Notes under the pieces: generated by a model
What the model saw: the letters and a program-made list of their open reading frames with translations, nothing else
Told to the model about the DNA's origin: nothing
Databases searched by the model: none
Translations under genes and position numbers: made by a program
Origin: Candidatus Kapaibacterium sp.
GTDB lineage: Bacteria; Bacteroidota; Ignavibacteria; Kapaibacteriales; WFXC01
NCBI GenBank assembly: GCA_026996895.1
Contig: JALWJX010000065.1
Location: forward strand, 1 to 52,411
Direction of reading: 5' to 3'
DNA length: 52,411 nucleotides
Shown: in pieces, positions 10,122-19,748 of the stretch
How the letters are laid out: every line of letters begins with the position of its first letter
How positions within the stretch are numbered: position 1 is the first letter of the stretch

Positions 10122-12344
10122 ATGGAACGCAAAAGCGGATTTATTCAAATCCCATCGATGGTGCTGGTCGTGTGGAGCTTCCTCTTCCTGCTCCTCACCC
10201 TGCACTGCCAGAACCACTCTTTGCCACAGTCATCAGGATCATCAATGGAACACGCAACAGACAGCACCCGACCGCGCTACACCAATGCGCTGATCCACGA
10301 AAAATCCCCCTACCTGCTTCAGCACGCCCATAACCCGGTGAACTGGTATCCGTGGGGACAGGAAGCGCTCGAGAAAGCGAAAAAGGAAGATAAACCCATT
10401 TTCCTCAGCATCGGCTACGCGACGTGCCACTGGTGCCACGTGATGGAAAGAGAATCTTTCGAAGATGAAGAAGTGGCTACGCTGCTGAACGCTTACTTCG
10501 TTGCGATCAAAGTCGACCGGGAAGAACGTCCCGACATCGACGCTGTGTATATGGAAGTCTGTCAGGCAGTTACAGGCTCCGGCGGCTGGCCCCTATCGGT
10601 CTTTCTCACGCCCGATCTCAAACCGTTTTTTGTCGGCACGTATTTCCCAAAAGAATCCCGCTACGGTCGACCGGGCTTTGTAGAGATCTTGCGGCAAATC
10701 GCCTATCTCTGGCAAACTGACCGCAAAAAACTGCTGGAATCAGCGCAAACAATTGTCGATGCACTCGCAACGCGTCCCAACCTGACAGCTAACCTTTCGC
10801 CAACGATTATCGATTCTGCTATCACACTCTACAAACAGCGGTTCGACCCAGCGTATGGCGGCTTTGGGACGGCGCCGAAATTCCCTTCGTCCCATAACCT
10901 GCTTTTTCTGCTCCAGCAATTTGTCAAAACTCAGGATTCGACGTTGCTCCACATTGTCACTACCACCCTTCGGCACATGCGCTATGGCGGCATTTACGAT
11001 CATCTGGGTTTTGGCTTCCATCGCTACAGCACGGATCAACAATGGCTGGTCCCTCACTTTGAAAAGATGCTCTACGATCAGGCAATGCTACTCCTTGCCT
11101 ATACCCGCGCAGCGCAACTGACCGGAGAACCGCTGTTCCGCCAAACAGCGACTGAAATTGCAACGTACGTTTTGCGAGATATGACTCATCCGGATGGAGG
11201 TTTCTATTCCGCAGAAGATGCTGACAGCGAAGGCGAAGAAGGAAAATTCTATGTGTGGGCGTATGACGAACTGAAGCAAGTACTGTCACCGGATGAATTT
11301 CGCCTTCTCGAAACCGTTTTTGACATTCAACCGAACGGAAACTTCCGCGAAGAAGCTTCTGGACACCAAACGGGCAAAAACATTCTGTACCGAACCCGAA
11401 GTGATGCAGAAGCGGCGCAGCAATTGGGGCTGGACATCGATCAGTTCCGCCATTCTTTTGAGCAAGTCCGCCAGAAATTATTCGCCATCCGGGAGAAACG
11501 GGTTCATCCCCTCAAAGATGACAAAATCCTGACGGACTGGAACGGATTGATGATCGCAGCTTTCGCCGTTGCTGCTCAGGCTTTTGGTGATGCCCACTAT
11601 CGGGAAGCAGCAGAACGTGCGTGGCAATTTATCCACACACACCTTGTCGACGACCAGGGACGTTTGTTCCACCGATGGCGGGACAATGATCGCTCTGTTC
11701 CTGCACTGCTGGATGACTATGTATTTTTAGCCTATGGCGGATGGGAGCTATACCGGGCAACGCTCAACCCGCAGTACTTAGAACGCTCCATAGCGCTGTT
11801 GCGAACAGCTATCGATCGATTCTGGGACAGTACTGCTGGCGGATTTTTCCAGACCTCAGCAGAGCACCAACAGCCATTGTTCCGTCATAAAGACGCCTAT
11901 GATGGCGCCTACCCATCCGGCAATGGTATTGCCGCTACGCTGCTGGCATATATCGGGCATCTGACCAGCGATACCGTCCTGCTCCACTATGCCGAACGCA
12001 CCATCGAGGCTTTTGGCAAGTATCTCCAGCGTTATCCTGTGGGTTTTGCCCAATCTCTGACTGCATTCGATTTTCTCCAATCGCCCAGGCGGGAAATCAT
12101 CATTGCGGATACAGCTCCGGCTGAGCACAATGCAATGCTGCACTTTCTGCAACGACAATTTCTCCCTTACACCGTCTTTGCATACAATAATGGATCTGCG
12201 GTGATTCAGAAACTGATTCCCTACATCCAATCCCAGACTCCGGTTGATCAGCGCAGCACTGCTTACATTTGCCGAAACTATGCGTGTTTAGCTCCGATCA
12301 CAGATTACGCCGAATTTCAGAAGCAGTTTGAACAACGTCCATAG
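10122..12344 (+). CDS. YyaL/SPATA20-like protein: thioredoxin fold plus six-hairpin glycosidase-like domain
   Basis: 740 residues. The N-terminal DUF255/thioredoxin-like domain begins at [24 protein letters not shown] and holds the CxxC variant ATCHWCHVM. It is followed by [23 protein letters not shown] and a long (alpha/alpha) barrel of the AGE/cellobiose-epimerase kind ([41 protein letters not shown]). The exact reaction is unknown. Starting at 10122 (AGAGGA upstream) gives a hydrophobic segment ending LTLHC, a possible lipoprotein signal although His before the Cys is atypical. An in-frame ATG at 10245, with AGGA six bases upstream, would give a normal cytosolic form. It may be co-transcribed with the flanking amino-acid genes. 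Confidence 0.85.
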   Translation: MERKSGFIQIPSMVLVVWSFLFLLLTLHCQNHSLPQSSGSSMEHATDSTRPRYTNALIHEKSPYLLQHAHNPVNWYPWGQEALEKAKKEDKPIFLSIGYATCHWCHVMERESFEDEEVATLLNAYFVAIKVDREERPDIDAVYMEVCQAVTGSGGWPLSVFLTPDLKPFFVGTYFPKESRYGRPGFVEILRQIAYLWQTDRKKLLESAQTIVDALATRPNLTANLSPTIIDSAITLYKQRFDPAYGGFGTAPKFPSSHNLLFLLQQFVKTQDSTLLHIVTTTLRHMRYGGIYDHLGFGFHRYSTDQQWLVPHFEKMLYDQAMLLLAYTRAAQLTGEPLFRQTATEIATYVLRDMTHPDGGFYSAEDADSEGEEGKFYVWAYDELKQVLSPDEFRLLETVFDIQPNGNFREEASGHQTGKNILYRTRSDAEAAQQLGLDIDQFRHSFEQVRQKLFAIREKRVHPLKDDKILTDWNGLMIAAFAVAAQAFGDAHYREAAERAWQFIHTHLVDDQGRLFHRWRDNDRSVPALLDDYVFLAYGGWELYRATLNPQYLERSIALLRTAIDRFWDSTAGGFFQTSAEHQQPLFRHKDAYDGAYPSGNGIAATLLAYIGHLTSDTVLLHYAERTIEAFGKYLQRYPVGFAQSLTAFDFLQSPRREIIIADTAPAEHNAMLHFLQRQFLPYTVFAYNNGSAVIQKLIPYIQSQTPVDQRSTAYICRNYACLAPITDYAEFQKQFEQRP

Positions 12345-12348
12345 AACG

Positions 12349-13278
12349 ATGCTGAATGCCGTACTTAGCAAGCTGTTGCCGCTCATTCCCCGACCCATCG
12401 TCTGGCGCGTTGCTCAGCAGTACATTGCCGGCGAAACACTGGACGATGCGCTCCGGGTCATCCGACACCTGAATGCTCACAACATCAAGGCAACGGTGGA
12501 CGTACTGGGCGAATTTGTGCATTCGCGGCAACAGGCAACCGCCGCCCGCGATATGTATCTGACCGTACTGGATGCTCTCGAAGCTCAACAGCTCAAATCG
12601 GGCATTTCGGTGAAGTTAACCTCCCTGGGTATGGACATTGACGAGGATTTCTGTTATGACAATCTCAAAGCGGTGGTAGCCAAAGCCCGACAGCGCCACC
12701 GATTCGTCCGCATCGATATGGAGAACTCTCCATACACAACGCGTACGCTCCAGATGTACAAGCGGCTGCGTGCCGATGGGTATGACAATGTCGGCGTGGT
12801 CATTCAGGCTTACCTGAAGCGGAGTCCGCAAGATATTGAAGACTTAGCTCAATACCGAGCTTCGGTCCGGCTGTGCAAGGGCATTTACAACGAGCCACCA
12901 GAAATTGCCTATCAGGACCGGGAAGAAATCCGAGCTCAATTCAAAAAACTGCTGCTGATGTTGTTCGACTACCAGATGTTTGCTGCGATCGCTACACACG
13001 ATGAACAGCTTATCCGCTTTGCCATTGCGGAAATTCACAAGCGGCAACTCACCTTTCGATCATACGAATTTCAAATGCTGCTGGGCGTCCGCGAGCGACG
13101 CCGCAATCAACTGGTGCGACAGGGATATCCCCTGCGGGTCTATGTTCCGTTTGGTAAAGACTGGTATGGATACTCCATTCGTCGGCTCAAAGAAAATCCG
13201 TATATGCTCTGGAGCATCATCAAAAACACGTTCCGATCGCCGCAGAAGCTGTTGAAGACCAAGAGCGACAAAGGATAA
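12349..13278 (+). CDS. putB: Proline dehydrogenase (monofunctional)
   Basis: 309-residue FAD enzyme that oxidises L-proline to pyrroline-5-carboxylate and passes electrons to the quinone pool. The barrel motifs are SVKLTSLGMDID, FVRIDMENSPYTTRTLQMY, VGVVIQAYLKRS, VRLCKGIYNEP, FAAIATHDEQLI, YEFQMLLGVR and RVYVPFGKDWYGYSIRRLKENP. The length fits the stand-alone type; there is no attached P5C dehydrogenase domain. The ATG at 12349 lies four bases after the upstream stop; a TTG at 12328 would overlap that gene. Tight spacing implies one transcript with the YyaL-like gene. Confidence 0.95.
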   Translation: MLNAVLSKLLPLIPRPIVWRVAQQYIAGETLDDALRVIRHLNAHNIKATVDVLGEFVHSRQQATAARDMYLTVLDALEAQQLKSGISVKLTSLGMDIDEDFCYDNLKAVVAKARQRHRFVRIDMENSPYTTRTLQMYKRLRADGYDNVGVVIQAYLKRSPQDIEDLAQYRASVRLCKGIYNEPPEIAYQDREEIRAQFKKLLLMLFDYQMFAAIATHDEQLIRFAIAEIHKRQLTFRSYEFQMLLGVRERRRNQLVRQGYPLRVYVPFGKDWYGYSIRRLKENPYMLWSIIKNTFRSPQKLLKTKSDKG

Positions 13279-13330
13279 TGCGAGCTCGGAAGCTACAGAG
13301 TGAACTGGTTCACAAAGGCAGCGTTATGCG

Positions 13331-13765
13331 ATGGTGTGGTTCCAGACGCTTATAACAGTCCGTGCACCACGGCGGGGCTTTCATTTGATCACAGATACGA
13401 TCGTTCAACATCTGGAGTCAGACCTTCGCCGCATCGACATCGGGATACTCCATCTGTTCATCCAGCACACCAGTGCCAGCTTAACGATCAATGAGAATGC
13501 CGATCCAACCGTCCGGCAGGACTTTGAACGCTTCTTCTCGCATCTGGTCCCGGAAAATCTTCCGCTGTACACTCACACCTTAGAGGGTCCGGACGATATG
13601 CCGGCGCATTTGAAAGCATCGCTGCTTGGCAACTCGCTTCTGATTCCGATTACAGGTGGCGCATTGAATCTGGGAACCTGGCAGGGCATCTACCTCTGTG
13701 AATACCGGAACCATCCCCTACAGCGCCGCATCGTCGCAACTGGATGGGGAACCTCTGCTGCATAG
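13331..13765 (+). CDS. YjbQ/UPF0047 family protein
   Basis: 144-residue protein with the complete YjbQ signature: LHLFIQHTSASLTINENADPTVRQDFERFF, GPDDMPAHLKASLLG and the C-terminal LGTWQGIYLCEYRNHPLQRRI. The family forms trimers and has been associated with weak thiamine-phosphate synthase activity, but its physiological role is unclear. It lies 52 bases after proline dehydrogenase on the same strand and may be the last gene of that unit. Confidence 0.92.
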   Translation: MVWFQTLITVRAPRRGFHLITDTIVQHLESDLRRIDIGILHLFIQHTSASLTINENADPTVRQDFERFFSHLVPENLPLYTHTLEGPDDMPAHLKASLLGNSLLIPITGGALNLGTWQGIYLCEYRNHPLQRRIVATGWGTSAA

Positions 13766-13869
13766 AGGAGAGATTTTTTTGATCCCGGTTGCTCAGCATA
13801 TCCAGCTTAATCTATCGTCTTTTTGAGTTTTGTCGATGGAGAAAAACCTATCATTTCCACACCTCGGTG

Positions 13870-13899
13870 TTGCATTTTGGAGCGATTTACGTATATTTG
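13870..13899 (+). promoter_or_regulatory. Bacteroidota-type promoter of the chemoreceptor gene
   Basis: TTG at 13870-13872 is separated by 19 bases from TATATTTG at 13892-13899. This agrees with the Bacteroidota consensus, a TTG/TTTG -33 box and a TAnnTTTG -7 box at 17-23 bases. The ATG at 13943 lies 43 bases further on, in a 177-base gap with no other gene, and is preceded by AGGGGA. Confidence 0.5.
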
Positions 13900-13942
13900 A
13901 GACTTCTGCAAAGTTTGCAAAACAAAACAGGGGAACAAAGCG

Positions 13943-16111
13943 ATGAAGACATTGCGATCGCAATTAACGATCATTTTCTTAGCTGTCTTCCTCCCATTGT
14001 TAGCCATTGTCATTGTCATCAGCTACCTCAATGCCAAGTCGACCATACACGATACGCTCATTCACACCTTAACCCTGACAGCAGAAGAGGAGATGAAAAC
14101 GCTCAACGCCCACTATCACTTCATCAACCGTAACGCAGAAGCTTTAGCCGCATTTCCTCCGCTGACCCACTACCTTCAACTGGTCGCAGAAGGGAAAGGA
14201 GGAACACCCGAAGCCCAGAGAGCCTTGCAATTAGCAGAAGCCCTCCTTTCGAGCTATCAGGAGCAACACTGGGGAATTTACCATCATATCTCGGTCGCTG
14301 ATCCCCAGGGAATCGTTATCATTGGTGTCCCCCATAACGGGAAGCCTTCGCCGCACGTTGGACATTCCATTGCAAACCTTCCTCAATTCAACGAAGCACT
14401 GATGCATCCGGTCTTGACCCCATTTTTCGGCTGGACCGAAGGCGATCATTTTCACCAGTTGTACCTTTATCCAATCAAAGACTCAGCAGGACAATCCCTT
14501 GGAATGTTGATGTTTGAAATCGAAATCGGCTACCTCAATCATCTCATTAGCGGCACCCAACCTGATAAAAACTCCAGCACTGTTCACAGTTATCTTCTCA
14601 CAGAAGATGGAACAGTCATTGTCCGGAACAAAACGGACTCAACAGCGAGCCACGTACCGGTTCAGCAGGTTCTTCAGGCTGGCACATACATTACACAATT
14701 CACAAACCCTGAAGGGGAAGAAATTATTGGCGTCTACCTTCACAATACAGAACATTTTCCCATCATTATCGCCGTTGAAGTTCCCACTTCAACGTTCTTT
14801 GCACCCATCCAGCAAACGCTTCGCTGGAACATTCTCCTGTTAATTATCAGTGCAATCATTGTTGGTCTGGTTGGCTGGGTCGTAGCACGCCGATTCTCTG
14901 TACCCATCCAGAATTTAGCTCAGGCAGCAACGCGGTTGGCAAAGAAAGATTACGGCGTGGAATTAGAGCAGCAAAGCTCGATAGAGGAAATCCAACAACT
15001 CCAACAAGCGTTTTCAGATATGATCAAGCATCTGCGGGAAGCAGAGGAGCGAGCACGGCAACTGCGGGAGCAAAGCATCGTGACCCTTGTCCGAGCAATG
15101 GAAGAATTTGCCAATGGCAACCTGGATATTCAGCTTCCAGAACACGCCGAAGATCCGGAAATGGAACGGCTCTACCAGTCGCTGAATCGAATGATTGAAC
15201 AATTCCGCCGCCTGCTGACAGCAGTTTATCAACAGGTCAGTCACCTATACAAAGTTTCCGGCGAACTTCAGAGCGTGTTTGAATCCATTCGCCAGTTTGC
15301 CGAGCAGCAGTCAATGGATGCAACCGATGTTGCTGCCGCCGCCGAGGAAATTACCCGCACCATTGCCTCCAATGCGCAAAATGCTGAAGAAGCATCAAAG
15401 CTTTCCCAGCACAATGGGGAAATTGCGAAGGAAGGTGAGCAGGTCGTAAAGGAAATGGTCGAACGAATGCAGGAAGTGGTGGGCTTCATCCAGAGTATTG
15501 CGAAAAAAGTAGAGCAATTGGGCAATTCTGTCTCCCAGATCAGCGCTATTACCTCGCTGATCAATGAAATTGCTGAACAAACAAACCTGCTTGCCCTCAA
15601 TGCTGCTATCGAAGCCGCACGTGCCGGTGAAGCGGGTCGAGGTTTTGCAGTGGTCGCAGACGAAGTCCGGAAATTAGCAGAACGCACGACCGAATCAACC
15701 CAACAAATTGCAGAAATGGTCAACACAATCCAGAAAGAAACACAAAGCACCGTGCAGCTCATTCACGAAGGAACTCAACAGGTCAACACTGTGCTGGAAT
15801 CCGCAGCCAATGCGAAAAATGCGCTGCGATCCACCCTCGAAAGCGCTCAACGTGTCGTGGATATGATCGCCCTCATCACCAACGCGCTGAAAGAAGAGCT
15901 GAGCGCCAGCGAGCAAATCGCTGCAAATATGGACAATGTAAAAGAAGTTGCTATCCACGTACAGAAATCGGTAGAGGAATTAGAACAAACAACCGATGAC
16001 TTAGTCCAAGCTGCTCGACAGTTAGAGCAGCTCCTGCAGCAGTTCCATATGCAGCAGCCGGCAGCGTTGCAGACACCGCCGCCGCAATTGCCAGACGGAC
16101 AATCTTCGTAA
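13943..16111 (+). CDS. Methyl-accepting chemotaxis protein with large extracytoplasmic sensor
   Basis: 722-residue inner-membrane receptor. TM1 is at about 8-28, an extracytoplasmic sensor of about 265 residues (probably dCache-like) follows, and TM2 is near 296-318 ([23 protein letters not shown]). A HAMP domain comes next ([22 protein letters not shown]), then a second HAMP-like segment ([21 protein letters not shown]...[16 protein letters not shown]). The long signalling hairpin has its tip at about 545: [38 protein letters not shown]. There is no C-terminal CheR-tethering pentapeptide. No che or motility gene is nearby, so it is an orphan receptor with its own promoter and terminator. The ligand is unknown. 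Confidence 0.94.
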   Translation: MKTLRSQLTIIFLAVFLPLLAIVIVISYLNAKSTIHDTLIHTLTLTAEEEMKTLNAHYHFINRNAEALAAFPPLTHYLQLVAEGKGGTPEAQRALQLAEALLSSYQEQHWGIYHHISVADPQGIVIIGVPHNGKPSPHVGHSIANLPQFNEALMHPVLTPFFGWTEGDHFHQLYLYPIKDSAGQSLGMLMFEIEIGYLNHLISGTQPDKNSSTVHSYLLTEDGTVIVRNKTDSTASHVPVQQVLQAGTYITQFTNPEGEEIIGVYLHNTEHFPIIIAVEVPTSTFFAPIQQTLRWNILLLIISAIIVGLVGWVVARRFSVPIQNLAQAATRLAKKDYGVELEQQSSIEEIQQLQQAFSDMIKHLREAEERARQLREQSIVTLVRAMEEFANGNLDIQLPEHAEDPEMERLYQSLNRMIEQFRRLLTAVYQQVSHLYKVSGELQSVFESIRQFAEQQSMDATDVAAAAEEITRTIASNAQNAEEASKLSQHNGEIAKEGEQVVKEMVERMQEVVGFIQSIAKKVEQLGNSVSQISAITSLINEIAEQTNLLALNAAIEAARAGEAGRGFAVVADEVRKLAERTTESTQQIAEMVNTIQKETQSTVQLIHEGTQQVNTVLESAANAKNALRSTLESAQRVVDMIALITNALKEELSASEQIAANMDNVKEVAIHVQKSVEELEQTTDDLVQAARQLEQLLQQFHMQQPAALQTPPPQLPDGQSS

Positions 16112-16133
16112 TCAACATTCGTGCATAAGCTGC

Positions 16134-16180
16134 GCCGGGGAATCTCATCACCGCTCGATGCGTTCCCCGGCTTTTCATTT
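16134..16180 (+). terminator. Rho-independent terminator after the chemoreceptor gene
   Basis: Perfect nine-base arms GCCGGGGAA (16134-16142) and TTCCCCGGC (16163-16171) enclose a 20-base loop and are followed at once by TTTTCATTT. It lies 22 bases after the chemoreceptor stop codon. Confidence 0.85.
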
Positions 16181-16283
16181 CCCAGGCTGTTCTGCTCAGC
16201 CAGTATGGGTGGTTTCGCCACCATATAGCTCGCGCAATCTGCAAGTTAGCACCATCTCCAGCGTTTCTGTCTGAAACTCTCCG

Positions 16284-16311
16284 TTGACACGCTCTACCTG
16301 CAAGCTATTCG
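16284..16311 (+). promoter_or_regulatory. Possible promoter for the beta-barrel / OmpA pair
   Basis: TTGACA (16284-16289) and TATTCG (16306-16311), 16 bases apart, lie about 40 bases upstream of the ATG at 16354. They resemble the general sigma-70 pattern rather than the TAnnTTTG type. Weak support. Confidence 0.3.
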
Positions 16312-16353
16312 TCTTTGTGCTTTCGTGTTGAACAATTGCGAAGGGGCATTGCA

Positions 16354-17229
16354 ATGCGACCGCTTGCCACCGTATCCGTGATCATCTTCCTGCTGCTTGC
16401 AACCACCAGTTTCGCTCAAGAAGATATCCTGCGCCCCCATCGAACAACTCCCTTACCTGTTGGACCGTCAGTTGCGCTGGGAGTCGAAGCGGGAATGAAT
16501 TTTTCCTTCTTTTCACAAAACCTCCAGTGGTTCTATGACATTACCGACTGGCCCCAGAACGACCCCCGCCTGAACGCTGTTGAATCGGCAACGGGTATTA
16601 CGCCGTTTTTCTCCCTCCTGGTTGATATTGGCTTCAGTCGATCCTTCGGACTGCAATTCAAAGCGGGCTATGACATTAAAAATGTTTCGAACACAGAAAC
16701 AGGTCCAATTCCCTGTACATTGTTCGATGAGTATGGGAATCCTCTCGGGGATACAACGGCAACCGTCCAATCATCGGCAAAATCTTCCCTTTCGTACCTG
16801 CACCTGACCCCGATGGTGCGCTTTAATCCCGTTCCCAACTTCAGTATTGCCCTCGGTCCAACCCTCCACATCCCGGTAGGATCTCCAACCTTTGAGCGAA
16901 CCGATACCATTGTTTCCAATGAAGGCTGTCTCTTTGGTGATCCGGTAACAGGAACACGAAAAATCACTTTCCGATCCGAATTAGATACCCTGGTGGTTTC
17001 GCCACGATTCGGGATCGAACTGGATCTGGGCTATCGCATCGCCATTGCTTCGCAGCTCTGGCTGGTGCCCTCGCTCCAGTTTCAATTCTTCCTCAGCCAC
17101 GTGACAAAAGAAGAACGCGATCAGGTCATTACCGACATCTATGGTAATATGCACCTCGTTCCCGAAACGGACTATCGCAACAAATTGCACAGCCTCCGAT
17201 TTGCAGTACAGTTGCTTGTCGGTCTCTAA
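16354..17229 (+). CDS. Outer-membrane beta-barrel protein (PorT/OmpW-like)
   Basis: 291 residues with a clear signal peptide MRPLATVSVIIFLLLATTSFAQ cleaved after Ala-Phe-Ala. The mature part shows alternating amphipathic strands ending in aromatic residues: VALGVEAGMNFSFFS, FGLQFKAGYDI, LSYLHLTPMVRFNPV, FSIALGPTLHIPV, PRFGIELDLGYRIAI, LWLVPSLQFQFFLSH. The final strand LHSLRFAVQLLVGL is typical of 8-10-strand barrels of Bacteroidota. The ATG at 16354 is chosen because AAGGGG stands seven bases upstream and the signal peptide starts there. It sits 46 bases upstream of a PorE-like OmpA protein and is probably co-transcribed. No specific ligand or role can be read. Confidence 0.8.
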   Translation: MRPLATVSVIIFLLLATTSFAQEDILRPHRTTPLPVGPSVALGVEAGMNFSFFSQNLQWFYDITDWPQNDPRLNAVESATGITPFFSLLVDIGFSRSFGLQFKAGYDIKNVSNTETGPIPCTLFDEYGNPLGDTTATVQSSAKSSLSYLHLTPMVRFNPVPNFSIALGPTLHIPVGSPTFERTDTIVSNEGCLFGDPVTGTRKITFRSELDTLVVSPRFGIELDLGYRIAIASQLWLVPSLQFQFFLSHVTKEERDQVITDIYGNMHLVPETDYRNKLHSLRFAVQLLVGL

Positions 17230-17275
17230 ATCTGAGTTTGAAAACAGAAAAGGGCACAACAAAAGGAGCATAAAA

Positions 17276-18778
17276 ATGAAAGCTGCACAGCTACTTCTAA
17301 TTCCGCTATTGGTCTTACTGCTGGGTCTTGCTCAAACCAGCAGAGCACAGCGGTTGCAGGCACACCCGAAGGTTAAGATTTCGCCGTTGACAATTAATTC
17401 CGAAGCGGACGACTTTGCTCCCTGTTTTCTCCCGGTTACAAATACCCTCTTTTTTACCTCCGAACGCGATGCCGGCTGGCATTCTGGTCAGCAGATTTAC
17501 GCATCCGAAAGCTGGAGTGCCCCAGAACGAGTTGCCGGGGAAGTGAACGATGCAACCCATAGCGGTGCGGCAACACTCACGCTCGACGGACAACGGATGA
17601 TCTTTGCCGCGTTTGAGCATTCGGCTGGCTCGCGTGGACGAACCGACCTCTACAGTGCTCGAAACCACGGTGGACGGTGGGAAGAAGTGCACAATCTTGG
17701 ACCGGCGATCAACTCCCCGGCGTGGGATTCGCAGCCGTGGCTTTCACCAGATGGACAATGGCTATTTTTTGTGAGCGACCGTCCCGGTGGCTATGGTGGC
17801 ACCGACATTTACGTTGCCCGCCGCAATGTCGATGGTTCCTGGGGCATTGCTCAAAACGCCGGACCCCAGATCAATTCAGCAGCCGACGAAATGAGTCCTT
17901 CCTTAGCACCTGACGGGAAAACCTTTTACTTTGCCAGCAATCGCCCCGGCGGTGCCGGCGGGTTCGATATTTACACTGCCACCTTCAGCAATGGGAAGTT
18001 TCAGGACGTGCGGCGAGTAACGGCTGGGATCAACTCGCCAGCGGACGAACTTTTCTTTGTCGCCCTTCCCAACTCAAATACCGCTTATTTTGCCAGCAAT
18101 CGCCCCGGCGGTATGGGTGGCTATGATCTGTATTCTGCGATTCCCAACCCTGTTCCACCAGCACCCGTGCGGATTGTGCGCGGCATTGTCCGGGATAAAA
18201 AAAGCAAGCAGCCACTGGGAGCGAAAATCATCATTACGGACCTCAAGACCGGGCAAAAATTGAGCGAGTTTGCCAGCGATCCTGTGACGGGGATGTACTA
18301 CGTCGTCCTTCCCGCTGGACGCGACTATGCGATTACCGCCGAACATCCCGGATACCTGTTTTTCAGCGAGCGGTTTACGGTGCCCAAAGGGGCGGAAGGT
18401 AAAGAAGTGCGATACGACATCGAACTTTCGCCGCTGCAGGGAGGCTTCACCCGGCTGCTGATCTTCTTTGACTTCGATAAAGCGGAACTCAAACCTGAAT
18501 CGCGAGCAGAGCTCCAGCGGGTTGTCGCATTCCTCAAAGCGCACCCACAGATCCGTATCCGCATTGAAGGTCACACCGACGATGTTGGAGACGAGCAGTA
18601 CAATCTCGAGCTCTCGAAACGACGTGCTGAAGCCGTTCGCCGCTACCTGATCGACCACGGCATCGACCCTTCGCGAATTGAAGCAGTAGGCTATGGAGAA
18701 ACCCGTCCGTTAGTTCCGAACACCTCGGAAGCGGCACGGGCGAAAAACCGGCGCGTGGAGATGCATATTATTCCGTAG
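17276..18778 (+). CDS. PD40 beta-propeller / CarboxypepD-reg / OmpA envelope protein (PorE-like)
   Basis: 500 residues. The signal peptide is MKAAQLLLIPLLVLLLGLAQTSRAQ. A WD40-like propeller of PD40 repeats follows, three with near-identical hallmarks: FFVSDRPGGYGGTDIYVARR, FYFASNRPGGAGGFDIYTA, YFASNRPGGMGGYDLYSA. A carboxypeptidase-regulatory-like domain (VRGIVRDKKSKQPLGAKI) comes next, then an OmpA peptidoglycan-binding domain (LIFFDFDKAELKPESRAEL, IEGHTDDVGDEQYNLELSKRRAEAVRRYL, NRRVEMHIIP). This order matches the type IX secretion protein PorE, but the N-terminal TPR and lipobox of that protein are absent. AAAAGGAGCA precedes the start. The stop overlaps the convergent RNase Z gene by 11 bases. 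Confidence 0.88.
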   Translation: MKAAQLLLIPLLVLLLGLAQTSRAQRLQAHPKVKISPLTINSEADDFAPCFLPVTNTLFFTSERDAGWHSGQQIYASESWSAPERVAGEVNDATHSGAATLTLDGQRMIFAAFEHSAGSRGRTDLYSARNHGGRWEEVHNLGPAINSPAWDSQPWLSPDGQWLFFVSDRPGGYGGTDIYVARRNVDGSWGIAQNAGPQINSAADEMSPSLAPDGKTFYFASNRPGGAGGFDIYTATFSNGKFQDVRRVTAGINSPADELFFVALPNSNTAYFASNRPGGMGGYDLYSAIPNPVPPAPVRIVRGIVRDKKSKQPLGAKIIITDLKTGQKLSEFASDPVTGMYYVVLPAGRDYAITAEHPGYLFFSERFTVPKGAEGKEVRYDIELSPLQGGFTRLLIFFDFDKAELKPESRAELQRVVAFLKAHPQIRIRIEGHTDDVGDEQYNLELSKRRAEAVRRYLIDHGIDPSRIEAVGYGETRPLVPNTSEAARAKNRRVEMHIIP

Positions 18779-19748
18779 CCTGTCCATCTTTTCGGAGAGA
18801 CGCTGCTGAATCGCCCGCAACGCGGCGTGGGCGCAGGATAAGCTCGCGCTGAAGTTCTTTCGCCACAAAGGTGCGAGGAAAAATCGCACGTGCTTCTTTC
18901 AGAAGCGTGCGCAATCGCTTATACCGGGCACTGATGTGGATCAGAAACAACTTGTTAACTCCTGCCGCCTTTGCAACGCCAGCAGCTTCTGCGGCGGTGG
19001 AATGAAAATACTCCGCTGCCTTCTGCTGATGCTCATTAGCAAAGGTTGCCTCGTGGAGCAGTACCGTTGCATTCATCGCCAGTTGAACGGCGTTGTCGCA
19101 CGGCCGGGTATCCCCACAATAAACAAAAACCCGAGGTGGCTTTGGCGGATGGCTAATATCTTCCAGAGTGATCTGCCGTCCCTGGTATTCAATGCTGCCG
19201 CGCCGCTTGATTTCTCCAATGATTTTGCCCTCTGTAATACCCAATGCCCTAACTTTTCGCATATCCACATTTCGGCGCGGCTTTTCTTCCCACCGGTATC
19301 CAAAGCACGGGACCCGATGTTCTAAGGGGAGTGCTGTGATCTGGTAATGCTCGGTCTCATCGACCACCCCCTGAAAGTCCGGCGGTAATTCCACAATCGT
19401 CAAGGGATAGCGCAGCCGCACATCCATCGTGTCCAGAGAGACGTGCAACCATTCAGCTAATCCCTTCGGACCGTACACTTTCAGTTCCTTACTCCGCCGT
19501 TCTGTGGAATACGTTGGCAACAAGCCGGCTAAACCCAGCACGTGATCAACGTGCAAATGGGTAATAAAAATTTTCTGGATAGCACCCCGCGAGATTTTTG
19601 CCCGCATCAACTGTAACTGCGTTCCTTCAGCACAGTCGAACAGCAAAACCTCTCCCCAAAACGGGACCAGCAGTGCGGTAGCAGAAGGATGCCGCGTGAG
19701 CAATGGAACGCCTCCTGCTTTATTGCCCAGAACACAAAATTGCAACAT
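18768..19748 (-). CDS. rnz: Ribonuclease Z
   Basis: 326-residue metallo-beta-lactamase-fold endonuclease that cuts tRNA precursors 3' of the discriminator base. The zinc motif HLHVDH is at residues 64-69. The tRNase Z motifs LGLAGLLPTYS, VYCGDTRPC, LLHEATFANEHQQKAAEYFHSTAAEAA and LIHISARY follow. The ATG at 19748 shares one base with the pyrD stop (TGATG), so translation is probably coupled; a GTG directly before it is the alternative. It is the last gene of the accD-arginase-pyrD-rnz operon. About 20 extra residues follow the fold at the C terminus. Confidence 0.95.
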   Translation of the reverse strand: MLQFCVLGNKAGGVPLLTRHPSATALLVPFWGEVLLFDCAEGTQLQLMRAKISRGAIQKIFITHLHVDHVLGLAGLLPTYSTERRSKELKVYGPKGLAEWLHVSLDTMDVRLRYPLTIVELPPDFQGVVDETEHYQITALPLEHRVPCFGYRWEEKPRRNVDMRKVRALGITEGKIIGEIKRRGSIEYQGRQITLEDISHPPKPPRVFVYCGDTRPCDNAVQLAMNATVLLHEATFANEHQQKAAEYFHSTAAEAAGVAKAAGVNKLFLIHISARYKRLRTLLKEARAIFPRTFVAKELQRELILRPRRVAGDSAASLRKDGQATE

